26,616 bases of DNA from the NCBI GenBank assembly GCA_023474185.1, contig JAMCXR010000011.1, positions 1-26,616 on the forward strand, written 5' to 3'. Both the position numbers and the translations under genes were made by a program. Positions 14,438 through 23,050 of this stretch are shown here, in pieces. The notes under the pieces were generated by a model. The model did not search any database and was not told the origin of the DNA. It saw nothing but the letters and a program-made list of their open reading frames with translations. Each line of letters begins with the position of its first letter. Position 1 is the stretch's first letter. The DNA is from Patescibacteria group bacterium. GTDB lineage: Bacteria > Patescibacteriota > Minisyncoccia > UBA6257 > Colwellbacteraceae.

Positions 14438-15445
14438 ATGTTTACTCGGAAAATCGGGATAGATTTGGGAACTGCCAATACCGTGGTTTTTGTTCCGGGA
14501 AGAGGATTCGTCATTAACGAGCCGACGATAGTTGCGCTGAGCTTGCCTAAGAATACGGTTCTGGCAGTGGGGCGAGAAGCCAAAGAAATGATCGGCCGCA
14601 CGCCGGAAGATATTGTAGCTTACAAGCCTTTGCGTGAAGGCGTGGTGGCGGATTATTACATCACCCGCGCGATGCTGAAGTATTTTATCAGCCGGGCGGT
14701 TGGCGACGTGAATTTGGTCCGGCCGGATGTCATTATTTCCGTTCCGGCTGGCATTACGGCTACCGAGCGCCGCGCGGTGATAAACGCGGCCGTGGAAGCC
14801 GGGGCGCGCAACGCCTATGTGGTCCGCGAGCCTCTCCTGGCGGCCCTGGGGGCGGGAATTGCCATCAACTCTTCTTCGGGAAACATGGTAATTAACATCG
14901 GTGGCGGTACCTCCGAAGTCGCTGTGATTTCCTTGGGCAGCGTGGTTTGCTGGTCGTCGTTGCGTGTCGCCGGAAACAGGTTTGACGAGGCGATTGTCAA
15001 TTACATCAAGAAAAAATACTCGATTGTAGTTGGCGAGCAGACGGCCGAGACGATAAAAATCGCTGCCGGTTCGGCGTTGCCGGTGAAAAACGGAATAGAA
15101 GTCGAATTCCGCGGCCGCGACCTGGTATCCGGCCTGCCTAAGGATTTGACCATTACTTCCAACGAAATAGCCGAAGCTTTAAATCCCCACTTAATGGATA
15201 TCGCCGCCTCGGTTCAGGAAGTTTTCAATCAAACACCCCCGGAATTGGTGGCGGACGTCATGGAAAAGGGGATAATTCTTTCCGGAGGTAGCGCCGGTTT
15301 GCGCAACATCGACGAATTTTTCAAGAGGTTCTTGGGAGTCCCAGTTTACGTGGCGGACGATTCCATTCTTTGCGTGGCCAAGGGAACGGGGATAGTCCTC
15401 GATCACCTCAACCTCTACCAGCGCACGCTGTTCAACAAAAAATAA
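14438..15445 (+). CDS. mreB: Rod-shape-determining protein MreB, paralog 1
   Basis: Actin-like ATPase that forms membrane-bound filaments directing cell-wall elongation. Motifs: phosphate-1 loop IGIDLGTANT (6-15), catalytic-region Glu131 (REPLLAALGAG), phosphate-2 loop VINIGGGTSE (151-160) and a third loop ILSGGSAGLRNIDEFF. The Asp normally in the phosphate-2 loop (E. coli D165) is Asn153. It ends at 335 aa, about normal, and the N-terminus lacks a long amphipathic helix. The next gene (holB) starts immediately after the stop. A second mreB lies 3.5 kb downstream in the same run; this copy is the more divergent at the C-terminal half (GSAGLR instead of GGGSLLRG). Confidence 0.93.
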   Translation: MFTRKIGIDLGTANTVVFVPGRGFVINEPTIVALSLPKNTVLAVGREAKEMIGRTPEDIVAYKPLREGVVADYYITRAMLKYFISRAVGDVNLVRPDVIISVPAGITATERRAVINAAVEAGARNAYVVREPLLAALGAGIAINSSSGNMVINIGGGTSEVAVISLGSVVCWSSLRVAGNRFDEAIVNYIKKKYSIVVGEQTAETIKIAAGSALPVKNGIEVEFRGRDLVSGLPKDLTITSNEIAEALNPHLMDIAASVQEVFNQTPPELVADVMEKGIILSGGSAGLRNIDEFFKRFLGVPVYVADDSILCVAKGTGIVLDHLNLYQRTLFNKK

Positions 15446-16276
15446 ATGCTTCTAGGTCATGAGAGGTTGCGTCTGGACTTTCAGCGGCTCGCCGCCGAAG
15501 AATCTTTGGCGCACGCTTATGTTTTTTCCGGGGAAAAAAACATCGGCAAGTTTTCGTTCGCTAAAGCCCTGGGTAATTATCTGGAAAACGGGTCTTTCGA
15601 GCTGCCGAAAGAGAACATGATTTTGACCGAATGTTTGATTATTGAAAGGAAGACCAAGGAATCGCTGGGCATCGACCAAATAAGGGAAATAAAAAGATTT
15701 CTTTCCGAAAAGCCGGTCAAAGGAAAAAAGCGCCTTGTAATAATCAACGATGCCGAATATCTGAGCGGCCAGGCGGCCAACGCCTTGCTTAAGGTGCTGG
15801 AGGAGCCCCCTGAAAGCGGCGTCATAATCCTTGTCACGCGCAATCCGGAAGCGCTCATCCCGACCATCCGCTCCCGTGCGCAAGTCGTGCACTTCAACCG
15901 TGTCGGAGAAAAAACCATTGCTGATTGGCTAGCGAAGGAAAAAGGGATGTCGAAAGCCGAAGCGGAAAAGCTGGCCGCGATATCCTTCGGCCAGCCCGGC
16001 TTGGCAGTCGAAATTTCGGAAACGGAAAAGGAAAATTATGCTTTGGCTGAAAAGTTTCTGGGGAATCCGTCGACGAGATCAGATATCATCCGCCAACTGC
16101 TCGACTCCGAGGCGAACATTTCCGATTTTCTTGAAGCCTTACTGACCCTTCTGCGCCGTGGAGGAATTTCGAACAGCCACCCGGCGTTGAAGTCGGTCTT
16201 GCAAACATTGACCGGCATTATGGATTATAATTTAAACAAACGCCTGCAGCTGGAAGCAATGGCGTCTAATTTCTAA
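15446..16276 (+). CDS. holB: DNA polymerase III subunit delta'-like clamp-loader protein
   Basis: AAA+ clamp-loader subunit that works with DnaX. The N-terminus has HAYVFSGEKNIGKFSFAKAL (22-41), a Walker A-like loop GEKNIGKF. Further on are the conserved ANALLKVLEEPPESGVIILVTRNPEALIPTIRSRAQ elements; the final SRA replaces the usual SRC, keeping the arginine finger. The protein is 276 aa with a weakly conserved C-terminal collar domain. There are no zinc cysteines, which separates it from DnaX. The ATG directly abuts the mreB1 stop, and frr begins 4 nt after its own stop. Confidence 0.85.
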   Translation: MLLGHERLRLDFQRLAAEESLAHAYVFSGEKNIGKFSFAKALGNYLENGSFELPKENMILTECLIIERKTKESLGIDQIREIKRFLSEKPVKGKKRLVIINDAEYLSGQAANALLKVLEEPPESGVIILVTRNPEALIPTIRSRAQVVHFNRVGEKTIADWLAKEKGMSKAEAEKLAAISFGQPGLAVEISETEKENYALAEKFLGNPSTRSDIIRQLLDSEANISDFLEALLTLLRRGGISNSHPALKSVLQTLTGIMDYNLNKRLQLEAMASNF

Positions 16277-16279
16277 AAT

Positions 16280-16807
16280 ATGGAATACGCGAAAGAATTT
16301 GAAGGAAAAACCAAAACAATTCTCGACTCTTTCAGGAGCGAACTCATCGGCTTTCGAACCAACAGGCCGAACGCCAAACTCGTGGAAAACGTCAAGGTGG
16401 AATATGCCGGGAGCCTGCTCACGGTCAATCAACTCGGTTCGATAGGCATCGAGCCGCCGCGCGACGTTTTTGTCACCGTTTGGGACAAAAGTGCCGTTCC
16501 GGCGATTCTCAAAGCCATCGAATCCGCCAACCTCGGCCTTAACCCGCAAAGCGAAGCGAACGGAATCAGAATGAAATTTCCGGGGTTGACCGAAGAACGT
16601 AAAAAAGAATTGCAGAAGAGCATCAGGGCGGCGGCCGAGGAGGCCAAAATCAAAATGCGCATTGCCAGAGACGAAATCAATAAGAAAATCGCCAGGGAAA
16701 CCGACGAAAACGTTAAGTTTAAAGCGAAAAGCGATTTGCAAAAGACAGTTGACCAATTCAACTCCGAAGTCGCCGAAGCTGTGGAAAATAAATTGCGCGA
16801 CTTATGA
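16280..16807 (+). CDS. frr: Ribosome recycling factor
   Basis: Splits post-termination ribosomes together with EF-G. The 175-aa protein has the two-domain pattern of the family: helix 1, the beta domain VEYAGSLLTVNQLGSIGIEP (48-67) with PRDVFVTVWDKSAVPAILKAIESANLGLNP, then PGLTEERKKELQKSIRAAAEEAKIKMRIARDE. The usual GRASPxLL signature near residue 30 is NRPNAKLVE, a divergent but recognisable form. The stop overlaps rseP by ATGA. A sequence TAAAATATG at the start codon looks promoter-like but has no proper spacing. Confidence 0.95.
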   Translation: MEYAKEFEGKTKTILDSFRSELIGFRTNRPNAKLVENVKVEYAGSLLTVNQLGSIGIEPPRDVFVTVWDKSAVPAILKAIESANLGLNPQSEANGIRMKFPGLTEERKKELQKSIRAAAEEAKIKMRIARDEINKKIARETDENVKFKAKSDLQKTVDQFNSEVAEAVENKLRDL

Positions 16808-17814
16808 TTACCGCCGTTTTAGCGCTGGCTTTCATAGTAGTCTTGGTTCTCGGCCACGAGTTTGGCCATTTCCTGGCGGCCAAGCTTTCTGGGATGCGAG
16901 TCGATGAATTCGGCTTCGGATTTCCGCCTCGTCTTTTTTCAAAGAAAAAGGGGGAAACGGTTTACAGCTTCAATTTATTGCCGTTCGGCGGGTTCGTCAA
17001 AATCTACGGCGAGGAAGGAGTTCCCTCGTCCGCCGCCCAGAAAGACAGGGAAAGAAGCTATTATTTCCAGCCCGCTTATAAAAAGGCTATCGTTCTTTTG
17101 GCCGGAGTTATCATGAATCTCCTGATAGGCTGGGCGGCCCTGGTCGCTGTTTTTAGTGTCGGCATTCCCCAAAACATCGTGGTGACCGGGGTTATAAGCA
17201 ACAGTCCGGCCGCTCTGGCCGGAATTAAGGCCGGCGACCAAATATTGGGCTTTTCGCAGACTAGCGACCTCATTAATTACGTTTCCCGAAACGACAACGG
17301 TAACGTTTCTTTGAAAATCATGACTAACGACGCGGAAAAAACAATTAGTCTCAAACCGCAAAACGGCCGAATCGGCGTTTATATTTCCCAAGGAGGAATT
17401 CCTAAGGAAGGATTTTGGCAATCGATGAAAAACGCCAGCGTAGGCGCTCTTAATATGTTCGGTTTTATTTTCGAATCGGTGTACAAGATTTTTGCTGGCC
17501 TTTTTGCCGGTCACTATGGAGTCGTCAATGAAGTCACTGGTCCGGTCGGGATTTACAACATTTTGTCGTTCAGCAGCACGCTCGGTGCTGGATACGTCCT
17601 GGAACTGCTGGCGCTGATTTCAATCAACCTGGCGGCAATCAACGTTATTCCCTTTCCTGCATTGGATGGAGGACGATTGCTTTTCTTGGCACTCGGAAAA
17701 ATTTTCCGAAAAGGGTTGGAGAAAGTAGAAGCGGTGGCCAATGCCGTCGGGTTTGCCCTTCTAGTGGCATTAATGTTTGCCATTACCTTTAAAGATGTTA
17801 TAAATTTACACTAA
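16804..17814 (+). CDS. rseP: Site-2 (RIP) metalloprotease, RseP family
   Basis: Intramembrane zinc protease that cleaves membrane-anchored regulators or leftover signal peptides. The active site HEFGH (18-22) lies in the first helix, and the third zinc ligand is Asp288 in PFPALDGGRLLF. A single PDZ domain occupies about 122-200 (GVISNSPAALAGIKAGDQILG). TGPVGIYN (245-252) is the conserved loop before the last helices. At 336 aa it has one PDZ, unlike E. coli RseP with two. It overlaps frr upstream (ATGA) and proS downstream (TAATG), so all three are coupled. Its substrate here is unknown. Confidence 0.93.
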   Translation: MITAVLALAFIVVLVLGHEFGHFLAAKLSGMRVDEFGFGFPPRLFSKKKGETVYSFNLLPFGGFVKIYGEEGVPSSAAQKDRERSYYFQPAYKKAIVLLAGVIMNLLIGWAALVAVFSVGIPQNIVVTGVISNSPAALAGIKAGDQILGFSQTSDLINYVSRNDNGNVSLKIMTNDAEKTISLKPQNGRIGVYISQGGIPKEGFWQSMKNASVGALNMFGFIFESVYKIFAGLFAGHYGVVNEVTGPVGIYNILSFSSTLGAGYVLELLALISINLAAINVIPFPALDGGRLLFLALGKIFRKGLEKVEAVANAVGFALLVALMFAITFKDVINLH

Positions 17815-19034
17815 TGCGGCAGTCCGAATTGTTTGTTAAAACCCAGCGAGAAGACCCAAAAGAAGAAGAATCGGTTAACGCCAAGCTCTTGATTAGAGCT
17901 GGCTACGTGGACAAAGTGATGGCCGGGGTTTATACCCTCCTGCCTCTCGGCCAGCGGGTGATCAAGAAAATAGAAGGAATCATCCGGGAAGAAATGGAAA
18001 GAATAGGCGGCGTTGAAATCTTTATGCCGACCTTACAGCCTGCGGCTAATTGGGAAAAAACCGGGCGCTATGAAGTTTACGACACGCTTTTCAAATTTAA
18101 GAGCTTTTTTTCAAAATCAGATTATGTGCTGGGTCCGACTCACGAGGAAATAGTCACCCCCTTGATGGGGAAATTTGTTTTTTCTTACAAAGATTTGCCG
18201 CTCGCGGTTTTTCAAATCCAAAACAAATTCCGGGACGAACTGCGCTCCAAGTCAGGGCTTTTGCGCGGCCGGGAATTTTTAATGAAGGATTTATACTCTT
18301 TCCACAGCAGCGAGGAGGATTTGGAAAAATTTTACAAACGAGTCAGCAGTTCTTACGGTAAAATTTTTCGCCGCGTCGGCATCGGCCGCCTGACGTATTT
18401 TACCTACGCATCCGGCGGCACCTTTTCCAAGTATTCGCACGAGTTTCAAACGCTGACCTCGGCCGGCGAAGACGTAATTTACATCTGCAATAAGTGCCGC
18501 GTGGCGGTAAACCGCGAAATCATCGAAGATTTGCACGGTGCCTGTCCGGAATGCGGCAATAAGGATTTGCGGGAAGAAAAAGCCATAGAAGTGGCCAACA
18601 TTTTCCCTCTGAAGACTAGATTTTCGTCGGCTTTTGGCTTAAAATTTGCTGGTGCAGACGGCCGGGAAAACCTGGTGCAGATGGGCTGCTACGGAATAGG
18701 ATTAAGCCGGTTGCTGGGCACCGTAGTCGAAGTTGCGCACGACGACAAAGGAATAATCTGGCCGGAACAGATTGCCCCCTTTAAGTTTCATTTAATCGAA
18801 TTAAAAAAAGGCAAGGGAAGGGATCTCTACCGGCGCCTAACCAAAGCCGGCGCCGAGGTCTTGTACGATGATCGAGAAGCAACCGCCGGAGAAAAGTTTG
18901 CCGACGCGGATTTAATCGGCATACCGTGGCGGCTGGTGGTTAGCGAAAAAACGAAAAACAAAATAGAAATCAAAAAAAGAGGCGAAAGTAAATCAAAGTT
19001 AGTGAATTATGGGGATCTTGGAAGGATTTTATAA
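17814..19034 (+). CDS. proS: Prolyl-tRNA synthetase, compact form without editing domain
   Basis: Class II aminoacyl-tRNA synthetase that charges tRNA-Pro. Motif 1 surrounds MERIGGVEIFMPTLQP (61-76), motif 2 is QNKFRDELRSKSGLLRGREFLMKD (136-159), and motif 3 is GCYGIGLSRLLGT (291-303). The 406-aa length is far below the roughly 570 aa of E. coli ProS because the editing (INS) domain is missing. A zinc-ribbon-like insertion is present instead, with C225, C228, C244 and C247. The anticodon-binding domain occupies about 322-406. Without INS, mischarged Ala-tRNA-Pro would need a free-standing editor elsewhere. It overlaps mreB2 by 26 nt. Confidence 0.94.
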   Translation: MRQSELFVKTQREDPKEEESVNAKLLIRAGYVDKVMAGVYTLLPLGQRVIKKIEGIIREEMERIGGVEIFMPTLQPAANWEKTGRYEVYDTLFKFKSFFSKSDYVLGPTHEEIVTPLMGKFVFSYKDLPLAVFQIQNKFRDELRSKSGLLRGREFLMKDLYSFHSSEEDLEKFYKRVSSSYGKIFRRVGIGRLTYFTYASGGTFSKYSHEFQTLTSAGEDVIYICNKCRVAVNREIIEDLHGACPECGNKDLREEKAIEVANIFPLKTRFSSAFGLKFAGADGRENLVQMGCYGIGLSRLLGTVVEVAHDDKGIIWPEQIAPFKFHLIELKKGKGRDLYRRLTKAGAEVLYDDREATAGEKFADADLIGIPWRLVVSEKTKNKIEIKKRGESKSKLVNYGDLGRIL

Positions 19035-20055
19035 GGACATTGGAATAGACTTGGGGACGGCGAATACCCTGCTTTATCTTGAAGGGCGCGGAATAGTAGT
19101 CCAGGAACCGACTTTGGTGGCGCTCAACAACCGCACCGGCCAAATACTGGCGGTCGGAGAAGAAGCAAAAAAAATGCTCGACAGGACTCCGGCGCACATC
19201 ACCACGATAAAACCTCTAATGAACGGGGTTATTTCCGATTTTGAAACCACGCAGGAGATCCTGCGCTATTTTTTGCGGAAGATTAAAGACCAGAGCTTTT
19301 GGTCGCGCTATCGCACCGCCTTGGTGGCGATTCCGACCAACCTCACCGAGGTGGAAAGAAAATCGGTGGAGGACGTGACGATTGCCGCCGGGGCTGGCAG
19401 GGTATTTCTGGTGGAGGAACCGATTGCCACCGCCATTGGCGCCCGCCTGCCGGTAGAAGAAGCAACCACGAATATGATAATTAACATCGGTGGCGGGACG
19501 ACCGAAATTTCCATTATTTCCGTGGGTGGCGCGGTGATTTCCAAAAGCCTGAAGATCGCCGGCCAAAAGCTGAACGACGACATAGTGAAATTCATCAAGG
19601 ACGAGTTCAAACTGCTAATCGGTGAGCCGACTGCGGAAGAACTGAAAATAAACATCGGTTCGGCTATCGGCGTTGAGGAGAAACTGGAAATGCCGGTGCG
19701 CGGAAGAGATATGAGCACCGGATTGCCCAGGGAAATCATAGTCAAGAACTCCCACATCCGGGCCGCAATTCACCGCTCGCTGAAGTCGATAGTGGAAGAA
19801 ACCAAATTACTCATCGAGTCTACTCCGCCGGAACTGGTGGGGGATATGCTGGCGCGCGGAATTTACCTGGCCGGAGGAGGCAGCTTGCTGCGCGGTTTGG
19901 ATCGCTTTATCGAAAAAGAGGTGACTGTCAAAACTACGGTGGTCGACGACCCGCTGACGTCCGTCGCCCGCGGATTGGGGATAATTCTCGAGGATATTGG
20001 CAAATACGATGCCATTCTGGCCAACCAGCAGCGGCCGAGACAAATAAACATCTAG
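19009..20055 (+). CDS. mreB: Rod-shape-determining protein MreB, paralog 2
   Basis: Second actin-like MreB, directly upstream of mreC, mreD and PBP2, the usual elongasome order. Motifs: IGIDLGTANTLLY (11-23), Glu137 in VEEPIATAIGARLP, phosphate-2 loop INIGGGTTE (158-166), GRDMSTGLPREI and LAGGGSLLRGLDRFI. The phosphate-2 Asp is Asn159, as in paralog 1. The short N-terminus MGILEGFYKD could contain a membrane-contact helix. At 348 aa it is normal in length. The ATG at 19009 lies inside proS; a TTG at 19018 is the alternative. This copy is closer to canonical MreB than paralog 1. Confidence 0.94.
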   Translation: MGILEGFYKDIGIDLGTANTLLYLEGRGIVVQEPTLVALNNRTGQILAVGEEAKKMLDRTPAHITTIKPLMNGVISDFETTQEILRYFLRKIKDQSFWSRYRTALVAIPTNLTEVERKSVEDVTIAAGAGRVFLVEEPIATAIGARLPVEEATTNMIINIGGGTTEISIISVGGAVISKSLKIAGQKLNDDIVKFIKDEFKLLIGEPTAEELKINIGSAIGVEEKLEMPVRGRDMSTGLPREIIVKNSHIRAAIHRSLKSIVEETKLLIESTPPELVGDMLARGIYLAGGGSLLRGLDRFIEKEVTVKTTVVDDPLTSVARGLGIILEDIGKYDAILANQQRPRQINI

Positions 20056-20095
20056 CACCGCAAGTGCCAGGATGCGCAATATTCATTAATGAGTT

Positions 20096-20779
20096 ATGCC
20101 GAAAAAAACGCGAAGCAAGCCATGGCCGATAGGGATCCTTGTTTTGGTTTTGATTCTCATCTTATTCGGCCAGTGGTATTTTTTAGGGAAATTCGTCCCG
20201 GTTTATTCGCTGCAAAAGCTGGAAAACGTCTTAACTCCCAATTTTGCCTTAAAGCAGCAAATAAGCGAACTCCAAAAGGAAAATGAAAATCTGCGCGTCC
20301 AAATTTTTGACCAAAGCGTTTCGCCGACCAGCACCGTCCCGGTTTATTCCAGCTATCCATTCAACAATAATCAGTACATCGTGCTGGCAGCGGGCAGCCG
20401 CCAAGGGGTTGGCGTGGGTGATGTAGTCACTTACGGAAGCAAGATCCTGGTTGGAAAAGTGACTAGCGTTTCCGCCAACGAAAGCGTGGCCGAGACTATT
20501 TTCAACCCGAATTGGGAAATGTCGGTACGCATCGGCAGCCAGCAAATAAACTCTTTGTTCCGCGGCGGAATAGAACTGGATATCACGCTTATTCCGCAAA
20601 ATTTGTCGGTTAACGTCGGTGATCTGGTGGTGACCGCCAACCAAGGATTGCCGTACGGCTTGGAGGTGGGCCGCGTCCAAAGCGTCGCCGCCGATATCGG
20701 AACCCCGTACCAGCGAGCAATCCTCGAAGCGCCGTTTAAATTGGACGACTTACGCAATGTTTCCATTGTTCATTTCTGA
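20096..20779 (+). CDS. mreC: Rod-shape-determining protein MreC
   Basis: Elongasome protein that links MreB to PBP2 outside the membrane. It has a basic N-terminus, one membrane helix (about 12-32), a coiled-coil stretch (about 40-72; LKQQISELQKENENLRVQI) and a beta-rich extracytoplasmic domain with the family elements VLAAGSRQGVGVGDVVTYG, LVGKVTSVSANESVAETI and GDLVVTANQGLPYGLEVGRV. The length of 227 aa is short but acceptable. It starts 40 nt after mreB2, with the 8-bp palindrome CATTAATG just upstream, and overlaps mreD by 23 nt. Confidence 0.9.
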   Translation: MPKKTRSKPWPIGILVLVLILILFGQWYFLGKFVPVYSLQKLENVLTPNFALKQQISELQKENENLRVQIFDQSVSPTSTVPVYSSYPFNNNQYIVLAAGSRQGVGVGDVVTYGSKILVGKVTSVSANESVAETIFNPNWEMSVRIGSQQINSLFRGGIELDITLIPQNLSVNVGDLVVTANQGLPYGLEVGRVQSVAADIGTPYQRAILEAPFKLDDLRNVSIVHF

Positions 20780-21203
20780 AGCATTCGTTACGGCGTTGGT
20801 CGGCTTTTTCCAGCTGACAAGTTTCCTCTTTGTCTCGTCGGTCAAAATCGATGCAACCCTGCTGGCGTTATTGGTCATGTCGGTTTACGACAAAAACTGG
20901 GCAAGAAGGCTGTCTTGGCTGATAATTGCCGCCGTCATCCTGAAATTTTTTCCCGGATTCGATTGGTCGCTGGCCCTTTTTGTTTTGGCGGTCGTTGCCG
21001 GCATGATCTGTATCGACTATTTGCCGCTTTTATCAATCATTTCCTTTTTCATTGCGGTAGCCATTTCCACTTTCATTGTCAACTTCCACTTCTTCGGCAT
21101 AGAATGGGTAGCGGTTTACCGGGAAGTTTTGCTCAACTCGGCAGCCGGTGCGGCGGCGCTTTTCATCGCCAATTTCGCCTATGGTAAAAAAACAATCCGT
21201 TAA
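20757..21203 (+). CDS. mreD: Putative MreD-like membrane protein
   Basis: A 148-aa polytopic membrane protein with about five hydrophobic segments and few charged residues. Primary sequence similarity is weak, as is usual for MreD, so the call rests on position: it lies exactly between mreC and the class B PBP and overlaps both. Known role of MreD: membrane component of the elongasome that stabilises MreC and PBP2. No SD is present. Confidence 0.75.
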   Translation: MFPLFISEAFVTALVGFFQLTSFLFVSSVKIDATLLALLVMSVYDKNWARRLSWLIIAAVILKFFPGFDWSLALFVLAVVAGMICIDYLPLLSIISFFIAVAISTFIVNFHFFGIEWVAVYREVLLNSAAGAAALFIANFAYGKKTIR

Positions 21204-22989
21204 AAGAGTATCGCTGGATGATGTGGTTGCGGACACCATGGCCGGCGATCTCGAATCCAGAGAATTGCCGCTCAATCCTTCGGTTTTTAAAGTGGTTTTT
21301 CTGATTACTTGTCTTCTTCTTTTGGTAGGGGCTTGGCGGGTTTTCGACTTGACCGTCCTGCAGCACGGATTTCTCAGCCAGGTAGCCGAGGCCAACGTCA
21401 ACGAGGAGGTGCCAATTATCGCTCCGCGCGGCATTATTACCGACAAGTTCGGGACTCCGCTTGTCAAAAACGTCCCCATTTTCAGCGTTTTTCTGAATGT
21501 CAGTGAAATGGTAAGAAGCGGAGAAGAAAACAAGGTGGTCGCGGCCCTCCAAAACATCCTGGGAATGCAACCCAGCGATTTTTACTCGTTGCTGGCGAAA
21601 GCCAATTTAGAAAGCAACAACGGCGTCGTCATTGCGCGTGACATCACCAGGGACCAGTCTATTGCCATTCAAGGCCTGGGTCTCAATTCGCTGCAAATAG
21701 AAAACGATTACAAGCGGGATTACATCAGTCAGGCTTTTTCCACTTTTATCGGCTACGTCGGTTATAGCGCCAACGATAATGAACTCAAGGGACGAGCGGG
21801 CCTCGAGGAGTATTACAACGGCATTTTACAGGGGGTGAATGGCGCGAGTGTGATTTACCACAACGCCTTGGGTGAACCGCAAGGAACCGCCGAAATAAAC
21901 CCAAAGCCGGGTCAGGAACTGCAAACCACCATTGACGGTCCGTTTCAGCAATTCCTTTACCAGGACATGCAAATGCGCCTGAATCAAATGGGTAAGGTCG
22001 CCGGACTGGCTTTGGCCATCAACCCGCAAAATGGGCAAATATTGTCGATGATTAGCTTTCCGACGTACGACGCCAACAATCTCGGTCCGGCTCTGACCGA
22101 TTCCAACCATCCGTTGTTTGACCGGGTCGTTTCCGGCGTTTACAGCCCCGGATCCACGATTAAGCCGGTGATGGCCGCCGCCGGTCTGAAGGAAGGGGTG
22201 ATTACCACTTCAACTGAGATTTTTTCTCCGGGATATTTGCTTCTTCCAAACCCCTATGATCCTTCCCATCCGACCAAGTTTTTGGACTGGCAGTATCAAG
22301 GGTGGGTAAATGTGTTTTCGGCAATCGCCAAATCCTGCGACGTCTTTTTCTACGAGGTCGGCGGAGGATATGAAAATCAGCCCGGCCTGGGAATAAGCAA
22401 AATTCTGGAGTATTGGAAACTGTTCGGTTTGGGAAAACCGACGGGCATAGACTTGAGCGGCGAAGCGTCCGGGAACCTGCCGAATCCGACCGCTTTCGCG
22501 CAAACTCACGGCCACCCTTGGCTCGTCGGAGATACGTACAACGTCTCCATCGGACAAGGCGGCCTGTTGGTCACGCCGCTGCAGTTGGTCGACGCTATTT
22601 CCGCCATCGCCGACGGAGGAAAAGTCTATGTTCCGCATCTGAACCTGAACGGAACGCCGAAGGAAATTTTAAACTTAACTTACCTTGAACCCCAGTTTTC
22701 TTTGGTCAGACAGGGCATGACCGACACCGTCGAACAGCCTTACGGTACGGCTTACGTTTTGCACGCTCTGCCAATTGAAACGGCGGGAAAAAGCGGTAGC
22801 GCACAAACCGATCAGAACAAGAAAACCAACGCCTTGTATATCGGTTACGCGCCGGTCAAAAATCCGCAAATAGTCATGCTGATTTTGGTTGAAAACGCTA
22901 CCGAAGGCACCTTGAACGCAGTCCCGATTTTTAAGGATGCCATGCAATGGTATTACCTTAACCGGCTGGCTTCGGGTACTAGCGGATAG
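21181..22989 (+). CDS. mrdA: Penicillin-binding protein 2 (class B transpeptidase)
   Basis: Membrane-anchored D,D-transpeptidase that cross-links peptidoglycan during elongation. Numbered from ATG 21181: membrane helix about 36-56, PBP dimer domain with RGIITDKFGTPL (83-94), catalytic S325-T-I-K328 in YSPGSTIKP, second motif SCD (385-387), and KSG (537-539) in AGKSGSAQTD. All three motifs needed for catalysis are intact. The length is 602 aa. The upstream frame to 21148 lies inside mreD and lacks family similarity, so the later ATG is preferred. It closes the mreB1-to-PBP2 run. The SEDS partner RodA is not adjacent. Confidence 0.94.
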   Translation: MVKKQSVKRVSLDDVVADTMAGDLESRELPLNPSVFKVVFLITCLLLLVGAWRVFDLTVLQHGFLSQVAEANVNEEVPIIAPRGIITDKFGTPLVKNVPIFSVFLNVSEMVRSGEENKVVAALQNILGMQPSDFYSLLAKANLESNNGVVIARDITRDQSIAIQGLGLNSLQIENDYKRDYISQAFSTFIGYVGYSANDNELKGRAGLEEYYNGILQGVNGASVIYHNALGEPQGTAEINPKPGQELQTTIDGPFQQFLYQDMQMRLNQMGKVAGLALAINPQNGQILSMISFPTYDANNLGPALTDSNHPLFDRVVSGVYSPGSTIKPVMAAAGLKEGVITTSTEIFSPGYLLLPNPYDPSHPTKFLDWQYQGWVNVFSAIAKSCDVFFYEVGGGYENQPGLGISKILEYWKLFGLGKPTGIDLSGEASGNLPNPTAFAQTHGHPWLVGDTYNVSIGQGGLLVTPLQLVDAISAIADGGKVYVPHLNLNGTPKEILNLTYLEPQFSLVRQGMTDTVEQPYGTAYVLHALPIETAGKSGSAQTDQNKKTNALYIGYAPVKNPQIVMLILVENATEGTLNAVPIFKDAMQWYYLNRLASGTSG

Positions 22990-23020
22990 CTTTTAGATAG
23001 TCGCTTTTCTCTTCCGAAAA

Positions 23021-23029
23021 TGCTAAAAT
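23021..23029 (+). promoter_or_regulatory. Extended -10 upstream of dedA-tpiA
   Basis: TGC-TAAAAT matches an extended -10. It lies 21 nt before the ATG at 23051, so the mRNA would have a leader of about 15 nt without an SD. No terminator separates it from PBP2. Confidence 0.5.
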
Positions 23030-23050
23030 CAAAAGACAAAACTGACTTTG

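Noticed and set aside
20046..20095. Promoter or terminator between mreB2 and mreC
   Set aside because: Only a 4-bp stem (GCAC/GTGC) and an 8-bp palindrome CATTAATG were found, without a T-run or -35 box; too weak to call.
21148..21180. Upstream extension of PBP2
   Set aside because: It lies wholly within mreD in another frame, and the residues (MRRRFSSPISP) do not belong to the usual PBP2 N-terminus. ATG 21181 gives a normal length.
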